Positions 22,524 to 36,964 of a DNA stretch of 64,000 nucleotides are shown here, piece by piece. The first letter of the stretch is position 1. Every line of letters starts with the position of its first letter. The translations under genes were made by a program, and so were the position numbers. The notes under the pieces were generated by a model. The model was not told the origin of the DNA. It searched no databases and saw only the letters and a program-made list of their open reading frames with translations. This DNA comes from Reticulascus tulasneorum (Eukaryota > Ascomycota > Sordariomycetes > Glomerellales > Reticulascaceae): the NCBI GenBank assembly GCA_001557505.1, contig LSAX01000001.1, positions 1,116,001 to 1,180,000 of the forward strand, read 5' to 3'.

Positions 22524-25500
22524 CTAGTTTGCCCTATGGCCGCGGAATGTTTTCTCAACTAGTGCAGCAGCTCTACGCATCCGCGTCGAACTTTCCCTCT
22601 TTCCATCGGGCAGATACTCGGATTCGTCATCCTCAGCTGAAGAAGCCTTCCGTTTGATACCTGTCACTGGCAGCAGGTTGAGCTGCCCAAATTGGCTCGA
22701 CGAATATCCCCTAGAGGCTACAGACACATTATCATTTGAAGAATGGTGTGTTTCAGCCGTAATATTTGGATAGATCCTCAAATCGGCGTTTTCTTGCAAT
22801 CCAGAACTAGCAGATGAGGATGTTGGCGGTGAGCCCGTTGAATGGACGCCAGCGAGTGACTCGTCGGAGGTACCACTGTTCCCTATTGTCGACCTGGCTG
22901 AGAATTCACGCTCGGAAGGTTCTAGAGCCGAATTCGATCCCCATGATAACTTCCATTCCTGTCGTGCTCCAAATATGACGGCGCCTGTGTGGTGATTTGC
23001 GAGATCCACGACAGATTTTGAGACGGCAAATCGAATCTTGGACGACATAAGTTCCTGGATGGGGTGATGTGTCTGTTTTGACGACGCCTTAGCTGGTGCA
23101 TTGCAGGCACAAGTTGCGTAAAACGGACTGCCACCAAGTGGGTTTTGCCAGAGAATGCCAGGCGCCAATGTGATAGGGTTTGTCCATGGGTCGCCTATAC
23201 GTTCAATAATGTCTCGAAGATCGGCGACGCTGACGCAAAGAAGATCTTTATTCTTCGGAACTGTTGCCCACTCAAGACAAGTAGGTACGGCGGTGCCCCT
23301 GGGCCCAATTTCCGATGCGCAAATGATGTTACCAAACCCCTTTCCAAAGAGGGTGATAGCCGGGATCGCCCTTGTAAAGTCAACCCAGCTCAGTAGATGA
23401 AGAGGAAGGGTTGTTTTCTTGAGATAAAACGGATCTCTATCTGTGGCCACGTCCGCAAAATCCCATCCCTCGAGCTGATCGTGAAGACGAACCTTCGCGT
23501 TGACGCCTTTATATGACGCTTCTGTCTTGGCGTTATGATCGATCAGTTTCTCCAGTGTCTCATAAATCTCTTCCACGCGATCTTTTAGCGTCGTGCGAGT
23601 TACTAAAGTCTTTCTGACGGTCTCCCTATGCCCATTCGGTAGAATCTTCGTTTCGGTGTAACTTCGCTCGTCCTTGGGATACAGCTCGAGCTTCTGGTTC
23701 ACGGGGTTTAACAGCACATCCAGGGCTGAACCGAGCGTGAAAGAATTCGGTGACTCTTGAAACTTATCTTGATCGAATAGGAATTCCGATTTGAATTTGT
23801 CCACTTTTGAGGATTCGAGGGACATTCGAAGGAGGTGTAAAAGGACCGCACTTCCGTTAACAAGCCAACCACGGTGGTCGTCCACATCCCAGAGAGTGAC
23901 ATATTTCTGATCAATCCATTCTAGCTTGGCTTTATAGGAAACGCGAGTAATTCGCACATGCGTATCCTTCTGGCCGATGCTAAAGGTGCAGCCGCCGGTC
24001 ACGAGCTCGCCTACTGAAAATGTGACTTTCTCTAACGAAAAGTCACGCCCAGGCCGTCGGAGCTGTGAAGGTTTTATCGCGTAGTTCATCCCTGCAGCAC
24101 CTATAAACTTCTTAATACCCAATTCTAGAATGGGGGAGATACTACAGCGTCTTATTGACGTAGACTTACCAGCGTGGAACCTCGCTTCGGAGCACCAGCC
24201 AACGATGTGCCGTGCTTTTTCTAGATCATTCAGGTCGGTACTAACGTGCTCCATCGCTTGAAGGTCGGGGTACGGAAGTCTACTCCCATCTGCGGTGTAA
24301 TAGAGATGCCAGAGAACAGACTCGCCGAGTTTCCCTGTCGGGACAAGTGCGGCCGAGAAGCCTTTCAGAACGTGCCGGCCCAGAAAAGTGTGAATTCGGG
24401 GACACATCGTCAACCCCGACATCATATTCAGGGGAATTTCGAGTCCAGTGCCATATTTGGTTCTCCTTCGAATTGGATATCCTTCCACAACAACAGGATT
24501 TCGGAATAACTCGTGCCAACATTGCCCACCACTGAGACGCTCAGTCTGTTCGGATTTGTGTTCCATACTGAACTTTATTGTACAAATTGCGACTGAAGCA
24601 GGTTCCTCTATTGCTGCAATAGTTTCGATTTCCGGTCGGCAGGTTGCTAGACCGGATTCTGTGCATGACTGGCGCAAGGCAGCTCCAAGCCAGCCAATCT
24701 GCTCTCCAATCTCTGCGATGGAATCTGCAGTCCCTTCTACCTGCATATCGAGGTGCGACTTCCTGAAAAGGCATTTAAGGACTGTTTTGTCGCGGAGCTC
24801 TCCTATTAACGCCGTTAATGTTTCTAAAGAGCTTAGATCCATGGCTGGTGGTCACCCACCGGAAACTTCTCGTTCAGACAACAATGCATCCTTCAAAAGC
24901 CCCAGTACATAGAGTCCAGTCGCCGGCCAGGTCTGGCGGAGATATTCTGCACACGGTAAAGCTTGCGCATCGGTAATTGATCCCGTCAAGGTAATTACAT
25001 CACCAAGAAGGCGTCCAATATCGGAATGATCGGAAAATTGTTCATGTAGGAATGTCGTCGGATTCCACTCAACAACATACAGCATTGTATACCTCTCTGA
25101 GGCCCTCCTACTACTCACGGACCTGTTTCGTTCTAAGCATGCTGATACTTTCGATCGAATATGAGCGCACAGGTCATCCGAGTCTATCGGTGCTAGAAGA
25201 AGTGCTCCAATCAAGGACGTCATTAGCCACTGGTATGCCACAGAATTGAAGACGATGTCTCGGTAACCTCGCTCATCTGGCAGGGACGGTTTCTCTTCAA
25301 TCTCGTCTGGAGCGTCTAGCTGTTGGATCTCGCTTTCCGGCCATGGTGTTTTATCCCTTTCACTATACATGGAAGGGTCGTGGAGCTCCCTCGCGGTGGC
25401 TGGTCCAACTTCCTGGAGCCATTGGCTGATATCCCAACTCGAAACCACCTCATCGGACTTTTGAACAGAACGAGATGAATATTCATCATCTGCGATGCCC

Positions 25501-27146
25501 GTAGCAGCATCCTTAAAGCGATGGGCGATATCACTGCTGCCAGTCAGTTTTGAGAGTGGCCGTACGGCAAGGGTCGATATAAGAATCGCTCACAGTCTGT
25601 GCTTGTGAATGAAGTACATAACCTCCTTGTCGGCCTTGCTTGAGCCTGGGGACCCCAGACGAAGGGCGAATGATTTAAGCAAAGATGGAAGGACAGTTGA
25701 TAAGGACCGAAGAGCTTCAATATCTGATATGTGGCGGTGCACGCCCTTCAGCATAGTTTCGGAGAGCTCCGATTTGTACGTGTCCAGTTCTTCGTCCGGA
25801 ACACTCCAGGTATCCGAGTATATTGTGGCCGTATCGTCAGTGCTCTCGTTTTCGAACTCAATCGAATTTGGTCCAATCGCTGGCCCAGCATCAGTAGAGA
25901 GTTGTGTTGGAATTGCCTCATCTTTTGATCCTGTCGCTGAATCTCTTTTCAAAGAGGCATAACCAGAATCTGTAAACTGTGCAATATCTGTAGGCCCAGC
26001 AATAGAGCTGGCGATAGAATCGTTGGTGGCCCCCAAAGGCGGCAATGCATATGGATCTTCACTGACGAGATCAGAAGACCCTATATTCATCGAGCTAGGT
26101 AATGACTCTTCTGTGGCATGGGATCCGTGGAGAAGAAAAGTGATTGTATTTGTCAGGGAGGGCCTTCCGACGGCTTTTATTCGCATAATTTCCTTCTCTC
26201 TCCGCCATCGTGCAGTGTCTTGTTTGAGATCCTCGATCATGGCCTAATTCGATGTTGGATCCGTTAGTTAGCAAGTTTCGAACGCCTTATTCCGGCCATC
26301 GCCTACTAACATAGGACTATACTCTGGACAGTACTTACCGTCGTCAAATTTCTATATGCCGTAATGTAATAGCCAGTAATGACGTTTCCTTCCGCCGAAA
26401 TCTGTCATGAGTTAGTCACAGCCGAGTCTCCTATAGTCAAAGTAAGGTGGAGTAAAGGAGGCATGCAATACGTTGACGTCCAATTCCGTAGCCGCAGCAT
26501 CGTAGCCCAAATATCTGGTCAAATCTGCCATGAACACTTCGTCATCAATTCCATCACTAGGAATAAAGTATGTATTGTAAGGCACTTTGGTAAGGCGGCT
26601 CTGTAAACGTTCAATACATGCGTTTTCCCTCAGTTGGGAGGCTTATGAGGCAGGCATTACCGATGAATATTTTGATGACTTCGATATCAGATCTTCTATC
26701 ATTACCTAAGCAGTTCGGCGTATGGGTAAGCGGAGTACCATTTGCTGCGGCTAGACTTACCTGTGTCAAGTTGCTGTGCGTCTCAAAATAATACCCATAA
26801 ATCCGTGTACCCGTTTGAGAGCTCTGTATAACATGTTTTGACCCAGTCAGCAAATCTTGATGTCAAGAAGAACTATCATTCATACCTCATAATGCCCCGG
26901 TCGTACCAGTGCGTCATTTCCAAGATACCGGCAAATGTTGATAGTAATGACATCCCTATCTATTCCTTGCCCCGGGAGAAAGTGTAGCTTGGATTTACGT
27001 TGCAAGGTATCTTCGTCCTGCCGATCCATAGTTGCTGCACTGGTATGATCTTCCATCTCCTGGTTTAATATTTTGTCTGCTAATATCCGACGGAGTCTCG
27101 ATTCTGCAATTATTGGATTGATGATACTAGGCCAATCGTGGAACAT
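22524..27146 (-). CDS. Large fungal protein of unknown function with duplicated N-terminal module
   Basis: Exons by phase: 27146-26886, 26823-26761, 26705-26661, 26600-26472, 26401-26339, 26243-25594, 25536-24860 (or through a TGA at 24852-24854), 24823-24170, 24124-22524; about 1380 residues. The N-terminus WPSIINPIIAESRLRRILA and LPGQGIDRDVI, the middle TDSGYASL plus a helical MYFIHKHR segment, and the C-terminal half (ADSIAEIGEQIGWLGAALR, CPRIHTFLGRHVLKGFSAALVPT, WLVNGSAVLLHLLRMSLESS) match a family of uncharacterised proteins common in Sordariomycetes. The GID/RYLG module occurs twice (about residues 58-138 and 138-191). No catalytic motif or membrane segment was recognised. The frame is interrupted by an in-frame TGA unless a 36-nt intron (24824-24859) is removed. 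Confidence 0.78.
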
Positions 27147-27759
27147 CTAGTTTAGGACTAGCAATGATGTCCCCTCTTCTAGCGTAGGATTTATGGTACC
27201 TGGTCGATATCTGTGATTTTGGACTGATGAATAGAGAATAACGTGGAGTCGGCAAGTTCGCGAAGCTGAAAATACCAAGAATTGGGCCGTAAGGCACCAA
27301 ACAAGGCAAGTAGGTAAGGTAGATATCTTAAGCCTACAAGGCAGACTGTCCTTCTTCATTAGCCCCACTCCAGGCGTCTTATTAGTCTGCTGTGAAAGGT
27401 TCAGCTGCAGTATGAGAGACAGCAGACAAGTAATGAGACTGCACACCACACCATGCAAGAAGCGTAGCGCTTTTTCTTCTTCTTGAATATTAGCCCTGCT
27501 GCGCCTGCGACTGTAATTGGTACTGAGACATAATGATAGCTAGCGATAAGAAATGAATAGGGCTGTATGTCTTACTGATATTCTCATGACATAAGCTATC
27601 GAGGCAAGGCTGCATGTAACTTGACTTCTTCGTATACAATACATTTTATCAATTTCGTGCATCAAAGCCATGCCTTAATGAGAGTTGGAACATGTTACTA
27701 TCTCGACCTGGCGACTTTCGCACAGCAACCCGTCATTTCTTCATTGCCAACCAACGTCA
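27147..27759. other. Intergenic upstream of the large unknown gene
   Basis: About 600 nt. A minus-strand frame (27147-27458) abuts the gene start but has no recognisable content and is probably leader or promoter. Confidence 0.45.
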
Positions 27760-27960
27760 ATCTTTACTGCTAAAGTGCAGCTCCCCTCCACTTCTGACCT
27801 CAAACTACACGATTTTGTAGATAATGCCAAACTACCATACGCTATCCTGTCTCATACGTGGGAGAACGACGAGGTCTCGAACCAAGACATGCTGACCCCC
27901 ACATACAAAGCGAGAAACAAAGCTGGTAATGTATGCTATGCCGTACCAATAGAGCCGTGA
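27760..27960 (+). pseudogene. HET-domain N-terminal relic
   Basis: About 65 codons reading DLKLHDFVDNAKLPYAILSHTW, then ENDEVSNQDM and YKARNKAG before a stop at 27958-27960. This is the first block of the heterokaryon-incompatibility (HET, PF06985) domain: the short leader, YAILSHTW, the EVxxQDM segment and a KAG-like segment. The usual start codon MRLLN is not visible; the frame simply continues upstream with unrelated sequence. Nothing downstream continues the domain. It is a truncated fragment of a HET gene. Confidence 0.6.
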
Positions 27961-28004
27961 TCCATGGTTCCAGCTTTTAGTACGAACATAACCGTTTCAC
28001 AATT

Positions 28005-28522
28005 TCATACAATGAGTGAAGTTTCAACGCCATGGCGAGATGTGCTCCCATAACAACAGCGAACCTTCGCAGAGAAGGTCGTAAAAACCCCGCAACTTTC
28101 GCCATAATCGTAGTTCATCCACACATCACACCACCCGATATCATTTCCGTCGCCATCATACAGGTAGACATGCACCTGACCATTATCTGACTTGACGAGG
28201 CTGTCGAAGCCGTAGCAGCTCTTGCCCATGCGGAATTGCGAAGCTCGACCCATCTTTCCTTTCCTCCAATGCATGCCGTGTACTGCTTATAGCACAGGGT
28301 GTCGAAAGGTCTCAGACCAAGCTGCCGCCCGTTACACCGAGTTCTGCAGGAATCGTGTATTTCGACATTGGTGCTCCACTCAGAATACTGGACATATGTT
28401 TCGAAGAAGGTAAAGTGTACTGGGTCTCGAGAAATGATCTCGACTGGCGCGGTAATGGAAGTCGGAGCTAGTAAAGCACTAGCAATGGTTGGGAGGAGGC
28501 TGAACAGGATGGATTTCAACAT
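28005..28522 (-). CDS. Small secreted protein, candidate effector
   Basis: Two exons (28522-28336, 28285-28005) joined through a 50-nt intron (GTAACG donor, ATAAG acceptor, phase 1) give about 155 residues. The N-terminus MLKSILFSLLPTIASALLAP is a clear signal peptide. The second exon reads MGRASQFRMGKSCYGF, then GQVHVYLYDGDGNDIGWCDVWMNYDYG, with Cys residues and many aromatic residues. The second frame has a more protein-like composition than read-through of the first frame, which supports the intron. No known domain recognised; secretion is inferred from the signal peptide. Confidence 0.6.
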
Positions 28523-29690
28523 GTTAGACAGCGTCGGGGATGAAGTGGGAAATATACAACGATTCCAGACGGGAAGTCCGCAGTTCGAGAAAAATATGAG
28601 TTGGCAAGGTATGCCTCTAGAATACCTGGACTGTTGCTTTGAATTTATGTATTTCCAGTGTCTTGACCCAGACCACCGAGTTGTTACAGCCGATTAGAGC
28701 TCTTGTTGTCTAGTTAGGCTAACCCGGGCTTTCATCTCTCTGAGTAGTTAGCCGGACAGTGCCATTGAGCTAGAATGAGACGGGAGGCATCCGATATGCT
28801 CCTACCTGCGGTGCAAACTCATTTCACACTACTTATTCAAAGCTAGTGAAGCTTCAAAATCTTGTATTGCACCCTACCGGGCCTTGAAGTGCGGGAGTGA
28901 CTTGAGGTGGTTGCGGTAAGGTTGTTTGAGGCCGGAGGGGGCCCACTTAACCCGGCCGCCAAGACCGCATAATCAGGTTTGTTGTATTAGTATTCAAAGC
29001 ATTCTTGGAACGGAGCCAATAATATTTGTTGTACTAGTGCTGTATAGAAGCGTAATGACAATGGTAGCTTCTGGCTAGTGGAAGCTAGAAACCCCAGCAT
29101 TGCCCGTTCTAGAGTTGATGCCTCTGAGGTCTCTTGGCATGTAATAGCTAAGTGTGGCCTATGGGCTGACATAGTCAACGACAAACATGTTGCAAACTTT
29201 TCTGTGGTAAGCAACGACCTGAGATACTTGGTAGCTTCGGTTACCGCATACGAAGAACCAGGTTCGCTTGTGTCGATGCTGCGCCGCCTCCTCTCTCATG
29301 CTTACTCTCAGTTCAAGGAGGTTCACCAGAAAGCGTAAGCGCTCATCCAACGTAATACGTATTCATTACCGTCGCGGCACAACCAAAACTCCGCTACTTC
29401 AAATGGCGGGCTGAAGCGTCCGAGAACAGGGGTCCATAAACAGGAGTCTATGTAACTGATCTCGAGAATGACGTCTATTGCCATTATTGCTAACTCGGCT
29501 TCGCAGAACGAGGGCCTCTCAAGTTCTTCTATACTGAAAAACACTCCTGTATCAGAATGCGTCGTTCCTGTGTTCTCACCAAGCGTGTACTCTCGCTTCA
29601 TGACTATAAACTCAACTACAGGCTTTCTGATTTCAACTCAGTTCCACGAGCTCTACTACATGCCCGCTAGTATATGCTCATTTAGCTACC
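28523..29690. other. Intergenic between two small secreted-protein genes
   Basis: About 1.2 kb. Short frames on both strands, none with recognisable motifs. The two flanking genes point away from each other, so both promoters lie here. Confidence 0.45.
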
Positions 29691-30017
29691 ATGCATTCTC
29701 CAAACATTGCCTTGTTCGCAACCGGCCTTGCAGCCATGGTCCCGTCCGCATACGCTTTCGTCAACGTTGACTTTCGTGGTAGGTCAGACTTCGGAGGTGC
29801 CAGGAGCCCGGTAACCAGGGCATCCAGAAGCTGCTCGACCCTCGAGTTCGATATCAGGTCTTTCCGTACGCACGTGAGCTCGAACAACGACTGCGTTCAC
29901 GTCTTCACCGGAACGAACTGCGAAGTAACCCTGCTCAGCGTTATGGATGGTGCAAGCGGCTGCATAAACTTGCATCTGGCGGCCAGAAGTGCCAGGACGG
30001 CCAGTTGCCGGGTATGA
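29691..30017 (+). CDS. Small secreted cysteine-containing protein
   Basis: Single 108-residue frame. The first 22 residues (MHSPNIALFATGLAAMVPSAYA) form a signal peptide with a good AYA cleavage site. The mature part has five Cys in CSTLEF, NDCVHVF, NCEVT, GCINL and SC contexts. The frame ends with a possible GTATGA donor at the stop, so a further exon cannot be excluded. No family recognised; a secreted, possibly effector-like role is inference from size, signal and Cys content. Confidence 0.5.
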   Translation: MHSPNIALFATGLAAMVPSAYAFVNVDFRGRSDFGGARSPVTRASRSCSTLEFDIRSFRTHVSSNNDCVHVFTGTNCEVTLLSVMDGASGCINLHLAARSARTASCRV

Positions 30018-30440
30018 TTGATATTAACGTTTTCGATTTTGAATAGAATCATGTCCTGGCCAGTAGTCTCTCTAGTATTGATGAACCTAGGCGTCGGGCC
30101 ACACAAATCTTACGTCTGGTGGGCATAAAGAGGGCACGCTTCACTTGTATCTTCTGATGTTGAATAAATGTGCTGCAACTTTCACACAGGCATCAAACAC
30201 ATGTTAGCTCACAGATCTGCTGCCGTATCTTTGATAATGTTTCATTGTTTGCAAGACCCTGTCATGTTACATAAGTTTTAAGATCATCCACGTGCCGCTC
30301 GCAACTATGCATTCCACAAGCCAAAATCGCCGATGTGAAGTTTCTCATTGAGATAGTATTACTAACATCATTATGAACAGACCGAATCCAATGTTTGTAC
30401 CGTTCAGGCACTCGCTATGCCTACCCTGATGATCCAACCC
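30018..30440. other. Convergent 3' intergenic region
   Basis: About 420 nt between the small secreted-protein gene and the 3' end of the GH20 gene; nothing recognised. Confidence 0.5.
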
Positions 30441-34038
<3,598 letters not shown>

Positions 34039-36048
34039 TCAGATCAACAACACTTCCCTCACTGCCTCTTTAGAGGCTATCTCATCGTCTAACCCGCGGA
34101 CGACGACAAACCCTCCGAAGTAGTACTTATTCTCCTCTTCGTGCCGTAAGAGCACCAGCCATTTGCATCCAAAAAGCGACCAGATCTCATCTTTCGGACG
34201 GGCAGTCTCGGGCGTGTAGACGAGCACCCCCGACTCAATTCCAAATTGTCGTAACCTCCTGGAAATCGCCTTCGACTCACGTGCAAGCGTCGTAATGTGT
34301 CTACCCGATACGCGCAGACTCAATTGCTCGTTGCCATTCTGTTGAGGACCGACAATCGGTTTCTTTCCGCTTGGGTCATCAACCGTGCCCAGAGTCCCAG
34401 GCGAATCGCTGCCGCTACGGAGCTTGTCGACGTGCTGTTGCAGCTCCTGCATGACGGACCGGTCCTCTTGGCAGTTCCAGTCTGGGACCCACGATGGAAG
34501 AAAGAATCCCAAGTCGCGTCGGCCGATAAAGGCTTGCTCCAGAAGGTAGGCCAGATCTCCGTCGTGCTCGAGTATTCTTCGCGCCGCATCTGAGTGAACG
34601 TGCACGGCTGTGTTTTCGTGTAGATAGTTTGGCTCAAACCCATAGCCCTTGTGTGCAAGCCCAACGAATGCATAGATCTTGTCCCTAGTGTCCGAAGCTT
34701 GAAAGTTCCGCGCACGGTGAAGGAGCACTCGTAGGTCTCCTACTTGACCGTCATTTTTGGACCGGCCGTCTAACATGGCCGCCACGGCGCGCATCGACTT
34801 TTGCACATCCTGGGCAGTGAGACTGTTCACTATTTCGCCCACCCTCATCTCAAAGTCAACGCGAGGTTGTAGGACCTGGGCAGTGAGACTGTTCACTATT
34901 TCGCCCACCCTCATCTCAAAGTCAACGCGAGGTTGTCGGACAGGTTGCTGTTGGGGAAGGTGCTGTCGGGGGTGAGGCCGCTGGCCCAGCAACCCTGCAG
35001 CGTGATCCTGTGCGCCCGACTGCTTCAATTTCGCACCATATTCATCTTCGTTGACGCGAAGAAAATCCAGGTTAAACTCCTTCCCTATGCGTCTATTCAG
35101 TTCTCCGCACCAAGAGGCTATACCAGGGCTGAGGTACGCGAATATCTCTTCACAAGGCGCGCCGTTTTGCCCAAATAAAAAATGGACCTCCGGCGCGCTG
35201 ACGAACTCCTGATACACCCAGGATCGTGTCCACCAAGGCGATCGCAAAAAGGTTAGGAAAGAGCCTAACCACAAGTTTTCAGGTTCATCCATCAAACATG
35301 AGTTCCAGAGAATATCAACGAGGCTCGTAGGCCCTTTCATCTTCGTGAACCAGTCTAACCCATTGCACGGGTTTACCCAAACATGCCCTTTATCTCTATT
35401 ATTGTTGTTTCTGGACGTAGATGACTCATTGGCGACCGAGAGGCAGACAAGGGTGGTTGCACAGTGAGAGTAAATGTCTCGCATCATCATAACCTGGTGG
35501 CCTCTCTCTTCGGGATCCGACTGGTTGATGCAGATTTGATCTACCCAGATCAGGAGATACCCATGTTGGTTGACGCCTTTACCTTTACAATAGCCAACAG
35601 CACACTCAATGGCGTGGACAAGCTGTGCGAAAGCATTGAAGACGACTCCATCGACTAGGATGATGGCCGTGTCCGCCGGGTCGCCTGCCGCGTATGACAG
35701 AGCCTGGTACTGCCCGGTGAATTTAGAGAGCGGTACTCCGTCAATTACCTCGCAGGCTAGGATTGGGAAGTGATATAAACCGCGCGGATACGGGTCAGAG
35801 ACCCTGGTTTTCCAGTGAGGGCGGTCAAACAGATGCCTTAGGCGAGGCTTCTGCTCGAGAAAGACTTTAAGGAGGCGGATGTGACGTTTCTCTTTGTTTA
35901 AAGGACCGTATTTGTAGCTTGAGTAGAAGGCCTCGTTTTGTGGGGTGTAAAAGCTGCTGCGCCTGCTCCCCGGCAGAGGCGCGAGCCCCAGTTTGCTGAG
36001 TGACAGGACAAGGTCAGATGCGTCCTTGCCTCCCTTAGGTGACGCCAT
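34039..36048 (-). CDS. HET-domain (heterokaryon incompatibility) protein 1
   Basis: Intronless 669-residue protein. The HET domain (PF06985, about residues 115-290) shows YQALSYAAGD, IWVDQICINQSDPEERGHQVMMMRDIYSHC, then WWTRSWVYQEFV, the classical three blocks. In fungi such domains trigger regulated cell death after non-self recognition. After the domain comes a Gln/Pro-rich linker with an exact duplication (QPRVDFEMRVGEIVNSLTAQ twice) and a C-terminal region with DTRDKIYAFVGLA and LPSWVPDW, the usual continuation of this class. No NACHT, ankyrin or WD repeats were seen. The recognition partner is unknown. Confidence 0.93.
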   Translation of the reverse strand: MASPKGGKDASDLVLSLSKLGLAPLPGSRRSSFYTPQNEAFYSSYKYGPLNKEKRHIRLLKVFLEQKPRLRHLFDRPHWKTRVSDPYPRGLYHFPILACEVIDGVPLSKFTGQYQALSYAAGDPADTAIILVDGVVFNAFAQLVHAIECAVGYCKGKGVNQHGYLLIWVDQICINQSDPEERGHQVMMMRDIYSHCATTLVCLSVANESSTSRNNNNRDKGHVWVNPCNGLDWFTKMKGPTSLVDILWNSCLMDEPENLWLGSFLTFLRSPWWTRSWVYQEFVSAPEVHFLFGQNGAPCEEIFAYLSPGIASWCGELNRRIGKEFNLDFLRVNEDEYGAKLKQSGAQDHAAGLLGQRPHPRQHLPQQQPVRQPRVDFEMRVGEIVNSLTAQVLQPRVDFEMRVGEIVNSLTAQDVQKSMRAVAAMLDGRSKNDGQVGDLRVLLHRARNFQASDTRDKIYAFVGLAHKGYGFEPNYLHENTAVHVHSDAARRILEHDGDLAYLLEQAFIGRRDLGFFLPSWVPDWNCQEDRSVMQELQQHVDKLRSGSDSPGTLGTVDDPSGKKPIVGPQQNGNEQLSLRVSGRHITTLARESKAISRRLRQFGIESGVLVYTPETARPKDEIWSLFGCKWLVLLRHEEENKYYFGGFVVVRGLDDEIASKEAVREVLLI
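34809..34940. repeat. 66-bp tandem duplication inside the HET gene
   Basis: Two copies with a 66-nt period (34809-34874 and 34875-34940) differ at one base only (AGGA versus CGGA at the end of the unit). The unit is 22 codons, so the frame is kept and the protein carries the segment twice in a row. Confidence 0.95.
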
Positions 36049-36964
36049 TCAACTTCCAGCCGAACTAAATGACTTACTGCCTCCAACGAGAGATGTCACT
36101 GTATTAACACTTGAAGCAAAGTGTCCAGTTCTTACATGAATGGATGGAGAAGCAGGCGAGCAGACAGACGACTTCGGGGCATCAAGGTGTCGACGGCGAC
36201 ATCATGGCGACATACTGCGTAGTAGATGCGGCGTTTGAACCATTAAGTAAAGCCAGGCACAGGCTTCTTCCTGATCAGCTAACCCCACGCCGGCAAACAA
36301 GTCAATCAGGGTCTAAGCTTGAGCATGAGTAGTAGAGGCAAAGGAAAAAATTGGAGTGTAGGTTCTCATTGATCGGGAGTGTTTAGTGAAAGGGCCAGGC
36401 TAATTTTGTCCGAGGAGATCGAGTCGAAACATTTCGTGGGCGGGGTCATTGTGCACATTGGTTTGGCATGTATCTTGGTGCGCGACCTTATGATTCGAAG
36501 GAGCGTCTTCCATTGGCGATTCCAGGTAGCCTCATCATTCGGTTGGTGCTTGGGAAATGATAGCGCCGTAAGCTAGATTGTCAGCTTCTGCAGTTATGCC
36601 TCAGGCTGGCGTTGGCGCCATGTTGTTGGGATGTGGGTGGTTGAATATCCCGAGAGTACAGTACCCGAGGCGGTTCTGCCTGGAATAACCCGACAGCCTG
36701 CATCAAGATCAAGAGTTTGGAGGCGTATCGTGCAGATAGTGCGATGTTGCCCTCCTAGGCAGCACCGCCCCCATCTGCGGGGTGCTCAGCCTTACAATCG
36801 GTACGAGGGATCAAGATAAGATCCAAGACTACCTATATATTCGCTTCCAGCTCCTGAATCTCTTGAATGTTTGAAAGTTTGCAAATGAACTCAGCATAGC
36901 TCTAGCTGAACATCCTTGCGTACCAAAATACCACACTCGAATCTGAAGCTCTGTCCAAGTTCTC
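36049..36964. promoter_or_regulatory. Divergent promoter between HET protein 1 and AAA+ ATPase
   Basis: About 0.9 kb between two start codons pointing apart. No small gene recognised; it must contain both promoters. Confidence 0.5.
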
